A stretch of DNA of 64,000 nucleotides, taken from Solimonas sp041659605 (lineage in GTDB: Bacteria; Pseudomonadota; Gammaproteobacteria; Nevskiales; Nevskiaceae). The stretch lies in NCBI GenBank assembly GCA_041659605.1, contig JBAZXW010000006.1:62001-126000 (forward strand). The letters are read 5' to 3'. The notes under the pieces were generated by a model. It ran no database searches, had not been told where the DNA came from, and saw only the letters and a program-made list of their open reading frames with translations. The stretch's first letter is position 1. Each line of letters opens with the position of its first letter. This document shows, piece by piece, positions 33,153 through 43,606 of this stretch. The translations under genes and the position numbers were made by a program.

Positions 33153-34088
33153 CTACCGCGGCCCGTTCCACGGGTGATCTTCGAGGCGGAAGTACAGCGG
33201 CGCCTCATCCTGCAGGTTCTTTTCCATCCAGGTCAGCATGTCGGCCCAGATGCGTTGCTGCTGCTGTGCGCTTGGCATGATGCCGGCGTGTGGCAGCTCG
33301 AGCGTGATCACCGGCACGCCGATGTTGACGCCGGCGAAATTGCCGAGCGAGCCCGGATAGGTGCCGAGCTGGTGCAGGTGCAGGAAGCCGAAGCGCTCCG
33401 GCGGCTCGCGCGGACCGTCGAAGTCGAGCACGCCGAAGGGCGCATGCACGGAGACGATGACGTCGGGCTTGAAGGACTGGATCTCGCGCACCAGCCAGCG
33501 CGTCTCCGGCTCGGACAGCGCCTGAGGGCCGGGATAGCGCCGCGCGTCGCGGCCGGTGCGCGCCTGCCAATACTCCATCGCATCGGTCTTCCAGTCGCGG
33601 GTCGGGAAGTTGCGGTTGAGATCGACGCCATTGGCATTGACCCGCGTCGGCGGCCGGATCAGCAGGCCGTCCGGATTGACGCAGGGAAACACGCGCCAGT
33701 GGAACGGCTGGAAGCGGCTCATCGCCAGGTGCTCCATCCACTGGAACACGATGCTGACCGACGACAGCTCGTCGCCGTGAATGCCGCCGATCAGCAGGAT
33801 GCGCTTGGGCGTCGTGCGCCGGGACGTCGCCGGGTAGTCGCGAAACAGCAGCGGCACGCCATGGGTGCTGGCACCCTCGGCCATCTCCAGTTCGGCGTCG
33901 CGACAGCGCTGGATGCCAACGCTCTGCAGACGACCCCCGATCAGCTCGCAGGCGATATCGGCGGTCGCCAGCGGCGGCATCACCAGCGCCGTGGCCTCGG
34001 CCCCGGCCGATGCCACCGCCACAACAAAAAGCCCGGCGAGGAGCCGGGCGATGTGGCCGCCTGCGCGCGGACGCTTAGCGGCCTGCAC
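33153..34088 (-). CDS. M14-family zinc carboxypeptidase, secreted
   Basis: About 311 residues. The zinc site is seen as HxxE in GGIHGDELSS and a later His in VSVHAPFG; the substrate Arg/Asn block is NGVDLNRNFPTRDW, and the catalytic Glu lies in VITLELPHAG. This resembles MpaA-type murein peptide amidases. The N-terminus has a signal peptide (LLAGLFVVAVASAGAEA) whose codons run through the terminator of the preceding dsbA gene. GTG 34088 is used as the start and overlaps dsbA by 14 nt; ATG 34148 would overlap by 74 nt. Confidence 0.82.
   Translation of the reverse strand: MQAAKRPRAGGHIARLLAGLFVVAVASAGAEATALVMPPLATADIACELIGGRLQSVGIQRCRDAELEMAEGASTHGVPLLFRDYPATSRRTTPKRILLIGGIHGDELSSVSIVFQWMEHLAMSRFQPFHWRVFPCVNPDGLLIRPPTRVNANGVDLNRNFPTRDWKTDAMEYWQARTGRDARRYPGPQALSEPETRWLVREIQSFKPDVIVSVHAPFGVLDFDGPREPPERFGFLHLHQLGTYPGSLGNFAGVNIGVPVITLELPHAGIMPSAQQQQRIWADMLTWMEKNLQDEAPLYFRLEDHPWNGPR
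34024..34048 (-). terminator. Rho-independent terminator of dsbA
   Basis: On the minus strand CCCGGC-TCCTC-GCCGGG is followed by CTTTTTGTTGT, a textbook intrinsic terminator 27 nt after the dsbA stop. It falls inside the signal-peptide codons of the next gene. Confidence 0.75.
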
Positions 34089-34728
34089 GTTCCTTGCGAA
34101 CCTTGTCGACGAGGAAGTCGATCGCCTTGGTGGCCTGATCGAAGCCACCCGCCATCGCCGCGCCGGTGATGTACTTGCCGCCGACGACCACGGTCGGCAC
34201 GCTGGTGATGCCGTAGCTCATCGCGAGCTGCTCGGCCTTGCGCACCCGCGCGTCGACCGCGAAACCCTTGAAGGTCGCGCTGAAGACATCGGGCATGATG
34301 CCGGTCGTCTTGTTGAAGAGGAACTGGATCTCGGCTTCGCTGGTGAGCGGAATGTGGTCGTTCTGGATCGCCTCGAACAGCGGCTTGTGCATCTTCTCGC
34401 CGACGTTGAGCGCTTCCGCGCTGTAGAAGGCCTTGGCGTGCATCACGCCTTCCTTGCGCCCCAGCGTGCTCGGCACGCGCACGAAATCGACGTCCCCCGC
34501 GCGCTTCTTGGCCCAGGCTTCGATCGTAGGATCGAACGCGTAGCAGTGCGGGCAACCGTACCAGAAGAACTCGGCGACCTCGATGCGCTTGGGGTCCGCG
34601 GGTGCCTGCACCTCGCGCACCTTCTTGTACTGCTTGCCTTCGGTGAAGGTGGCGGCGTCCTGCGCAGAGCACGCGAACGCAAACAGGGCGAAGACGGCGG
34701 CGGAGACGCCGCGGACCATGGAGCGCAT
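34075..34728 (-). CDS. dsbA: thiol:disulfide interchange protein DsbA
   Basis: 217 residues. Signal peptide (VSAAVFALFAFACSA), then the thioredoxin-fold active site FFWYGCPHCYAF with CPHC, as in E. coli DsbA. The cis-Pro loop is SVPTVVV. It oxidises cysteine pairs in secreted proteins. It follows the cytochrome c4 gene by 12 bp in the minus-strand order, the arrangement seen in Pseudomonas. A Cys lies at about residue 20 in the signal region, so a lipoprotein form is conceivable, but the lipobox is poor. Confidence 0.95.
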   Translation of the reverse strand: MRSMVRGVSAAVFALFAFACSAQDAATFTEGKQYKKVREVQAPADPKRIEVAEFFWYGCPHCYAFDPTIEAWAKKRAGDVDFVRVPSTLGRKEGVMHAKAFYSAEALNVGEKMHKPLFEAIQNDHIPLTSEAEIQFLFNKTTGIMPDVFSATFKGFAVDARVRKAEQLAMSYGITSVPTVVVGGKYITGAAMAGGFDQATKAIDFLVDKVRKERAGR

Positions 34729-34740
34729 GTCGATTCCTTG

Positions 34741-35373
34741 TTACTGCAAGCCGTTGACGTAGGACGCGAGGGCGTCGATCTCCGCTTCGGAGAGCTTGGC
34801 TGCGACCGTCGCCATCGTCTTCAAGTTCCCGTCCGGCAGCGCCTTCTGCGACTCATCGCGGAAGATGCGCAGCACGTTGCCGACGTACTTGGCGTGCTGA
34901 CCGCCGATGCGCGGGAACGCCGAGGCGGCAACACCCGCGCCGGTCGGGCCGTGGCAGGCGGCGCAGGCCGGCAGGCCGCGCGCGGCATCGCCGCTGCGAT
35001 ACAGCTTCTGCGCGACCGGCACCGCCGCTTCGCTGGCAACGCCCGGGCTGGCCGGCTGCGCCGCGAAGTAGGCGGCGAGATCGCGCATGTCCTGGTCCGA
35101 CAGATTGGCCGCCTGCGCGTTCATCAGCGGGTTCTTGCGTATGCCGCTCTTGAGCCAGCCGAGCTGATCGTAGAGATAGCGCGCGCCCTGCCCGGCGAGC
35201 TTCGGCCACTCGGGGTTGGCGCTGTTGCCGCCCGGACCGTGGCAGGCGACGCAGACGGTCGCCTTCGCGGCTCCGGCTTCGGCGCTGCCCTGGGTAAACG
35301 GATTCTTGTCCGCTTCGGCGGCCATGACCGCAAGAGGCGCACACAGAACGGCGGCGAGCAGGACATGCTTCAT
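34741..35373 (-). CDS. dihaem cytochrome c4
   Basis: 210 residues with a signal peptide and two c-type haem sites, CVACH and CAACH, each in its own domain; Met ligands are likely in the following loops. Cytochrome c4 carries electrons in the periplasm to terminal oxidases. Its position next to dsbA and close to engB is the standard gammaproteobacterial layout and supports the taxonomic placement. Confidence 0.95.
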   Translation of the reverse strand: MKHVLLAAVLCAPLAVMAAEADKNPFTQGSAEAGAAKATVCVACHGPGGNSANPEWPKLAGQGARYLYDQLGWLKSGIRKNPLMNAQAANLSDQDMRDLAAYFAAQPASPGVASEAAVPVAQKLYRSGDAARGLPACAACHGPTGAGVAASAFPRIGGQHAKYVGNVLRIFRDESQKALPDGNLKTMATVAAKLSEAEIDALASYVNGLQ

Positions 35374-35537
35374 GTTGCTTGAACTCCGGAAAAATTCGAT
35401 CGCGACGGCGCCCTTCGAGGCGGCCGCTGTACGGCCGGCATGGGTGCAATCCAGCGCGCGATTCTACAGTCCGGCACCGTGATTGGCACGCGGGCGGCGG
35501 CCCCGGCTATGCTTCGGCCGTCAACCGACCATCCCCG

Positions 35538-36161
35538 ATGCGGTCCTCCAAACCCAATCCTTACGCCAGTGCGCGCTTTCTGCGTTCCTGTGCGCAGCTC
35601 GAGCAACTCCCGGACGACCATCTCCCGGAGCTGGCTTTCGCCGGGCGTTCCAATGCCGGCAAGTCCACAGCGCTGAATCGACTGTGCGGGCACAACGCGC
35701 TCGCACGCGTCAGCAAGACGCCGGGCCGCACGCAGCTGATCAACCTGTTCGACGTGCCCGGCGGGCGCTTCGCCGACCTGCCCGGCTACGGCTTCGCCAA
35801 GGTGTCCAAGGACCAGCGCAGCAGCTGGGGCGAGCTGATCGGTCGCTACTTCGAGGCCCGCACCAACCTGTGCGGCATCGTGCTGATCATGGACGTGCGT
35901 CACCCGCTGACGACCTTCGACCAGCAGATGATCGACTGGGCCGTCGGCCATGGCGTCGCCTGCCATCTGCTGCTGACCAAGGCCGACAAGCTCGGCTACG
36001 GCGCGGCCAAGAACACCCTGCTGGCGGTGCGCAAGGCGGCGCCGCAGCTCAGCAACATCACCGCGCAGCTGTTCTCGGCACAGACGGACGCGGGCATCGA
36101 CGAATTTCGCGACCGTGTCGCCGCGCTGCTCGCCGCGCACGGCGCGTCGGAGCCGGCATGA
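35538..36161 (+). CDS. engB: ribosome biogenesis GTP-binding protein YihA/YsxC
   Basis: 207 residues. G1 is AGRSNAGKS, G2/G3 lies around KTPGRTQLINLF and DLPGYG, G4 is TKAD and G5 FSAQT. The protein acts in assembly of the large ribosomal subunit. A possible promoter has TATGCT at 35508-35513. It is divergent from the cytochrome c4 gene. Its stop overlaps the start of the next gene by 4 nt (ATGA), so the GGDEF-EAL-like gene is translationally coupled to it. Confidence 0.96.
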   Translation: MRSSKPNPYASARFLRSCAQLEQLPDDHLPELAFAGRSNAGKSTALNRLCGHNALARVSKTPGRTQLINLFDVPGGRFADLPGYGFAKVSKDQRSSWGELIGRYFEARTNLCGIVLIMDVRHPLTTFDQQMIDWAVGHGVACHLLLTKADKLGYGAAKNTLLAVRKAAPQLSNITAQLFSAQTDAGIDEFRDRVAALLAAHGASEPA

Positions 36162-38257
36162 GTACGGGTCCGCAGTCCGCGCCGCTCGGCCAGCTGCAGC
36201 GTAGCCGCAGCTTCGCACTCTGGTCGCTGCTGGTCCTGGCCGTGGCCAGCAGCCTGGCCGGCTTTGCTTTGTGGCAGTGGGGCCCGCGCCTGCTGACGGA
36301 ATCGCGCGCCGCCCTGGTCGCCGCGCAGACCCTGCTGTTCCTGGCCTTGGCTGCGGCATCGTGGTGGCTGGCCGTGGCGCGGCCTCTGGCACGCCTGCAG
36401 GAACAACTGCGCGCGCCGCCCGCGCCCGCGCCCGCTGCGCCGCCCGGCGAAGCGCGGAGCCAGGAACCGCAGCAGGAGCGCGACAAGCTTTCGAATCAGC
36501 TCAACGCCATGCTGCAGATGAACCGCACGATGCGCGACAAGCTGGCGCGCCTGGGCGCGGAACAACAGTCGGCGCTGCGCGCACGCGACGCCCTGCTCGG
36601 CGCCACCCAGGACCCGCTGATCCTGACCGATGCCGCGGGCACGGTGCTGGGCGTCAGCGGTCCGGCCGCCACCTCGCTGCGGCGCGCGCGCGAGGACCTG
36701 ATCGGCAAACGCTTCGAGGACGTCGTGCCGCTGTTCCAGGCCGGCGTCGGCGCCTTCGAAAAGCATCCGCTGCGCCAGTTTCTCACCGGCGTGCTGAGCT
36801 CCCGCTCCGGCATTCCGCAGATCCAGCAGGCGGTGCTGCTCACTGCGGACAACGAGCCGATCACGGTCTTCGTGACCGCTGGCGCGATCGTCGATGGCGC
36901 CAGCCAGGTCATCGGCGGCACGGTGCGCTTCGCGCGGACCGACACGCCGGCATCGGAGCCGGCGGCGACGCCGACCCTGTCCCTGAGCGACTCCGAGATG
37001 GGCGCCTGGGCTGCCAAACTGCTGTCGCGCGAGCCCTTCGAGCGGCGCATCGAGGACTTGCTCATCGAGAGCAGAGGCACCGGTGCGCACCACATGCTGC
37101 TGTACCTGCGCGTCGACGAGCTGGAGCGCATCAACGATCAGGCCGGCTACTGGGCCGGCGAGCAGGCCCTGTGGCACGCCGCCAAGAACTTCGCGCTCGC
37201 GCTGGTCGACGCCGGCACCGGTTACCGCTGCTCGAACAACCGCTTTGCCAGCTTGCTGATCGGTCACGACGAGACGCGCGCGCTGGCCGTCGCCGAGCGC
37301 ATCCGCAGCCACGCCGAGAACAACGACCTGGTGTGGGAGGGCAAGAGCATCCGCTGCACCTTCAGCATCGCGGTGCTGCCGCTCGACCGCGACACGCCCA
37401 AGCTGTCCGACCTGCTCGGCGCCGCCGAAACGCTGCTGTCGGAAGCCCGCCGTCGCAGCGGCAATTGCGTCCTGCACAAGATTCCGGACGAGGCCGCCGT
37501 GTCGCGCCAGCGCGACGATCAGACCTGGCTCGAATGGCTGCTGCCGCGCCTGGACAGTGGCCGCGCCCACCTCATCTCGCAGGAGACTCGCTCGCTGTCC
37601 GTGCCGCCACTGCGGCCGCTGCTGGAGTTCTTCATCCGCGTCGAGGACGACGACGGCGTCTGGCTCGAACCGGGGTACTACCTGCCGGCGATCGAGCGCT
37701 TGCACCAGTCTCACCGCGTCGACCTGTGGGCGTTGCAGCATCTGCTCGAAGCACTGGCGAAAGACCTGGCGCTGTTCGAGACCCACGGCATGGCAAGCCT
37801 GAACCTGGCACCGCAGACGCTACTGGACGATACCTTCGCAGCCCGGGCCTTCGAGACGATCGCCGGCTCGATGGTGCCGGCCGAACGCCTGTGCTTTGAA
37901 ATCGATGAGGCCTTCGCGGTCAGCCAGAGTTCGGTCGTGCAACGCTTCATGGAGCAGTTGCGCCCGCTGGGCGTGCGCTTCGCGCTCGATCGCTGCCACA
38001 CGACGACCGGCATCACGCAGCTGCGCCAGCTGCCGATCGATTACATGAAGATCCACCCGCAGATCACGCGCAACATCGAGAGCGATGCCCTCGACCGCAC
38101 GCATCTGGAATGGATCTGCCAGGCCGCGCACCTGCTCGGCCGCAAGACGGTCGCGATCAACATCGAATCGCCCGCCGCGCTGTCCCTGCTGCGCACCGCC
38201 GGGGTGGACTACGTGCAGGGCAGCGCAGTGAACAAGATGGGCCCCATGATGACGTAG
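36158..38257 (+). CDS. degenerate GGDEF-EAL protein, FimX-like c-di-GMP receptor candidate
   Basis: 699 residues: two membrane helices near the N-terminus (SFALWSLLVLAVASSLAGFALW and AALVAAQTLLFLALAAASWWL), a charged coiled segment, a PAS-like domain (DPLILTDAAGTVLGV), then GGDEF and EAL domains. The GGDEF signature is replaced by NNRFASLL. In the EAL domain the catalytic metal residues are lost: FEIDE keeps one Glu, but LDRCH replaces the usual DDFG and INIES replaces the EGVE-type motif; DYMKIHP keeps its Lys. It is expected to bind rather than make or break c-di-GMP, as FimX does. The start is ATG 36158, overlapping engB. Confidence 0.85.
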   Translation: MSTGPQSAPLGQLQRSRSFALWSLLVLAVASSLAGFALWQWGPRLLTESRAALVAAQTLLFLALAAASWWLAVARPLARLQEQLRAPPAPAPAAPPGEARSQEPQQERDKLSNQLNAMLQMNRTMRDKLARLGAEQQSALRARDALLGATQDPLILTDAAGTVLGVSGPAATSLRRAREDLIGKRFEDVVPLFQAGVGAFEKHPLRQFLTGVLSSRSGIPQIQQAVLLTADNEPITVFVTAGAIVDGASQVIGGTVRFARTDTPASEPAATPTLSLSDSEMGAWAAKLLSREPFERRIEDLLIESRGTGAHHMLLYLRVDELERINDQAGYWAGEQALWHAAKNFALALVDAGTGYRCSNNRFASLLIGHDETRALAVAERIRSHAENNDLVWEGKSIRCTFSIAVLPLDRDTPKLSDLLGAAETLLSEARRRSGNCVLHKIPDEAAVSRQRDDQTWLEWLLPRLDSGRAHLISQETRSLSVPPLRPLLEFFIRVEDDDGVWLEPGYYLPAIERLHQSHRVDLWALQHLLEALAKDLALFETHGMASLNLAPQTLLDDTFAARAFETIAGSMVPAERLCFEIDEAFAVSQSSVVQRFMEQLRPLGVRFALDRCHTTTGITQLRQLPIDYMKIHPQITRNIESDALDRTHLEWICQAAHLLGRKTVAINIESPAALSLLRTAGVDYVQGSAVNKMGPMMT

Positions 38258-38276
38258 TGCGCGTCCCGCGCAAGAA

Positions 38277-38296
38277 CGGCGCCATCCATGGCGCCG
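38277..38296 (+). terminator. palindromic hairpin after the GGDEF-EAL gene
   Basis: GGCGCCAT-CC-ATGGCGCC forms an 8-bp stem about 20 bp after the stop and is followed by a short T run (ACTTTCG). A plausible but weak terminator for the plus-strand engB operon. Confidence 0.4.
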
Positions 38297-38319
38297 ACTT
38301 TCGAAACCAGCTCCACAAA

Positions 38320-38435
38320 TAAAAAGGCCCGGTGACTGTTGGGGGAACAGCCACCGGGCGACACTTCCGGCGTTGGGGGATGCCGGATCCGCCCAGGGAG
38401 TGAGGCGGAGAGCGGGACAGGGAGTATCACCGCTC
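38320..38435 (-). ncRNA. candidate trans-acting small RNA with C-rich loops (sX13-like)
   Basis: On the minus strand, downstream of polA, four hairpins follow one another: 38435-38410 (GAGCGG/CCGCTC), 38408-38389 (CCGCC/GGCGG), 38387-38366 (TCCGGC/GCCGGA) and a final GC-rich hairpin at 38359-38327 followed by TTTTTATTT. The loops carry ACTCCCTG, ACTCCCTG, ATCCCCCAA and TTCCCCCAA, so every loop presents a C-rich, anti-Shine-Dalgarno-like sequence. A promoter sits immediately upstream. Length about 115 nt. In Xanthomonas the small RNA sX13 lies by polA and has C-rich loops. No coding potential is seen. Confidence 0.68.
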
Positions 38436-38440
38436 GAAGG

Positions 38441-38470
38441 ATTAGATGGGGCCGGTCCGGCAAAGTTCAA
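38441..38470 (-). promoter_or_regulatory. sigma-70 promoter for the small RNA
   Basis: On the minus strand TTGAAC (38470-38465), an 18-bp spacer and TCTAAT (38446-38441). The first hairpin of the small RNA starts about 6 nt after the -10 box. A perfect 7-bp inverted repeat (TGATTTC / GAAATCA, 38509-38531) lies further upstream and might be a regulator site or the end of the polA message. Confidence 0.55.
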
Positions 38471-38588
38471 ACGCTGCGCTGCAAGCGCTGCTTGACCCCG
38501 AAACTGAATGATTTCTGAACTTTTGAAATCAATCGGTTAGCGCGCCGCGGCCGCCCGAATCCGGTGCGGTTCGGCAACAAAATTTCGT

Positions 38589-41344
<2,756 letters not shown>

Positions 41345-41348
<4 letters not shown>

Positions 41349-42592
41349 GGCAGCAGGTGCTCGCCGCGCAGCAAGTCGTCGAGCGACTCGCGCTCGCGCA
41401 CAACCTGCACGCGGTCGCCGTCGACCATCACCTCGGCCGCGCGCGGGCGCGTGTTGTAGTTCGACGACATCACGAAGCCGTAAGCGCCGGCGGTGCGCAC
41501 CGCGAGCAGATCGCCCGACGCAATCGTCAGCTCGCGATCCTTGCCGATCCAGTCGCCGGTTTCGCACACCGGGCCGACGATGTCGTAAATCTGCGCCGCC
41601 ACGTCGCCGCGCGGCTGCACCGGCACGATGTTCATCCACGCCTGGTACAGCGTCGGCCGCAGCAGGTCGTTCATCGCCGCGTCGACGATCGCGAAGGACT
41701 TCTCTTCGCCACCCTTGATCCCGAGCACGCGCGTCACCAGGATGCCGGCGTTGCCGGCGATTGCGCGGCCCGGTTCGGTGAGGATGCGCAGGCCACGATC
41801 GGCGAGCCGCGGCTTGATCGCCAGTGCCCAGTCGCGCGGCTCCGGCGGGTTCTCGTCGCGGTAGCGCACACCCAGGCCGCCGCCGACGTCGATGTGGCGC
41901 AAGCCGATGCCGCGCGCCTTGAGCCGGTCGACCAGCGCGAGCACACGCTCCAGCGCATCGAGAAACGGCGACAGGTCCAGCAGCTGCGAACCGATGTGGC
42001 TGGCGACACCGACGATCTCGATGCCGGACAGCAGCGCGGCGTCGGCATACAGGCGCTCGGCCGTGGCGATGTCGACGCCGAACTTGTTCTTCTTCAGGCC
42101 CGTCGAGATGTACGGATGAGTCTTCGCATCGACGTCCGGGTTCACGCGCAGCGCAATTGGCGCGCGCGTGTTCATGCTGCGCGCAATAGCGTCGAGCTGC
42201 CGCAGCTCGAATTCTGATTCGACGTTGAAGCAGTAGATGCCGGCGTTCAGCGCCGTGCGCATCTCGTCCTCGGTCTTGCCGACGCCGGAGAACACGACCT
42301 TGGCCGGATCGCCGCCGGCGCGCAGCACGCGGTGCAGCTCGCCGCCGGAGACGATGTCGAAACCGGCGCCCAGCCGCGCCAGCACCTGCAGCACGGCAAT
42401 GTTGGAATTGGCCTTGACCGCATAGCAGACGCGATGGTCCGTTCCGGCAAGCGCCTCGTCGAAGGCGCGGAAGTGCCGCGTCAGCGTCGCCCGCGAATAG
42501 ACGTAGCAGGGCGTGCCGTGGCGCGCGGCGATCTCCGCGACCGGCACGTCCTCGGCATACAGGCGGCCGTCGCGATACTCGAAATGATCCAC
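41345..42592 (-). CDS. lysA: diaminopimelate decarboxylase
   Basis: 415 residues, the last step of lysine synthesis. The PLP-binding Lys is in CYAVKANSN, the phosphate loop in the GGGLGVRY region and the substrate/PLP site in SGGELHRVL; the C-terminal ISGPVCE-like segment (VGPVCETGDW, with the conserved Cys) and YNTRPRAAEV are standard. The start is GTG 42592, 13 bp after the lptM stop, with GAGGA upstream that overlaps that stop. Upstream in-frame residues are not LysA-like. The gene order lptM-lysA is usual in gammaproteobacteria. Confidence 0.95.
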
Positions 42593-42605
42593 GGACGTCG
42601 GGTCC

Positions 42606-42737
42606 TCAGGGCTGGAAAGTGGGCGCAGGGGTCGGGCTGGGCGGCGCGGCGGTCCGCTCCGGCAGGTACAAGGGCCCGGCCTGGCCGCAGGCGGCCAGCA
42701 GCAGCGCGGACACAAGGATCAGGCGCAGTCGCAGCAT
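42606..42737 (-). CDS. lptM: LptM (YifL-type) small lipoprotein
   Basis: A 43-residue gene. The signal peptide LRLILVSALLLAACG has the lipobox LAAC, followed at once by the family motif CGQAGPLYLPE, then a Pro-rich tail. LptM lipoproteins help assemble the LptDE lipopolysaccharide translocon; small lipoproteins of this type typically lie beside lysA (often named lppL). A TATACT -10 candidate lies upstream in the region shared with the divergent esterase gene. It is close to the lower size limit of annotated genes. Confidence 0.85.
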   Translation of the reverse strand: MLRLRLILVSALLLAACGQAGPLYLPERTAAPPSPTPAPTFQP

Positions 42738-42825
42738 GGGCGGAGGCATCGGCGGCGGCTCGAAAAACGGTCGTGAAGTATAGCTGCCGTTGCCGCCGCA
42801 GCTTCACGCACCGACAATCCGCGGC

Positions 42826-43509
42826 ATGAAACGCATCGAAACCGATCAGGAAGTCGTCCTCGAACCCTCGGCGCCGGCTCAGGCCGCGGTGATCTGGCTG
42901 CACGGCCTGGGCGCCGACGGCTTCGATTTCGTGCCGATCGTGCCGCAGCTGCGCCTGTCCGGCGCGCCGGTGCGCTTCGTCTTTCCGCACGCACCAGTGC
43001 GGCCGGTGACGCTCAATGCCGGCTTTCCGATGCGCGCCTGGTACGACATCGTCAGCCTCGATGCGGAGGGCCGCGCCGACGAAGCCGGCATCCGCGAATC
43101 GGCGCAGCGCGTCGAGAATTACATCGCCGAGCAGGTCGCCGCCGGCATCCCGTCGCAGCGCATCCTGCTGGCCGGCTTCTCGCAGGGCGGTGCGGTCGCG
43201 CTGCACTGCGCGCTGCGCCATGCGCAGCCGCTCGGTGGACTGATCGCGCTGTCAACCTACTTGCCGCTGCACAGCCGCGTCGCCGCGGAGCGGCACGAAG
43301 CGAACCGGGCCTTGCCGGTGTTCCTCGCGCACGGACAGTTCGACCCGATCGTGCCCTTCGAGTGGGGCCGCGAAACCCAACGCATCCTGCAGTCGCTCGA
43401 CTGCCCGGTGGAGTGGCACGCCTACCCGATGCAGCACGAAGTCTGCGCCGACGAGATCGACGATCTGGGTGCGTGGCTGCGCGCGCGCCTCGCGTCGTGG
43501 CAAACGTAG
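42826..43509 (+). CDS. alpha/beta hydrolase, carboxylesterase/phospholipase family
   Basis: 227 residues of the small carboxylesterase family (EstB/YpfH-like). WLHGLGADGFDFVPIVPQL gives the oxyanion hole, LLAGFSQGGAVAL contains the nucleophile Ser, HGQFDPIVPFEWG the Asp and YPMQHEVCADE the His. It hydrolyses short esters or thioesters in the cytosol; no signal peptide is seen. The start ATG 42826 is the first methionine before the hydrolase core. It is divergent from lptM. Confidence 0.92.
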   Translation: MKRIETDQEVVLEPSAPAQAAVIWLHGLGADGFDFVPIVPQLRLSGAPVRFVFPHAPVRPVTLNAGFPMRAWYDIVSLDAEGRADEAGIRESAQRVENYIAEQVAAGIPSQRILLAGFSQGGAVALHCALRHAQPLGGLIALSTYLPLHSRVAAERHEANRALPVFLAHGQFDPIVPFEWGRETQRILQSLDCPVEWHAYPMQHEVCADEIDDLGAWLRARLASWQT

Positions 43510-43600
43510 GGCGGACCATGTCCGCCGGCGGCCGTGGGCCGCCCTACGCCCGGGCGCGAAACGTTTGGTGGGCTGAGCGAAAGCGAATCCCATCCTACAA
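43506..43600. repeat. dispersed intergenic repeat, copy 1
   Basis: The inverted pair GTAGGGCGG / CCGCCCTAC (43506-43547) is followed by TGGGCTGAGCG and CCCATCCTAC. It lies between convergent genes (esterase and tamB). It shares the TGGGCTGAGCG core with the elements at 49730 and 56631. Confidence 0.6.
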
Positions 43601-43606
43601 GTCCCA

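Noticed and set aside
38320..38440. Plus-strand Csr/Rsm-type sRNA with GGA-containing loops
   Set aside because: The hairpins do show GGA in the loops on this strand, but the U tract and the promoter are only on the minus strand, so the C-rich-loop reading is better.
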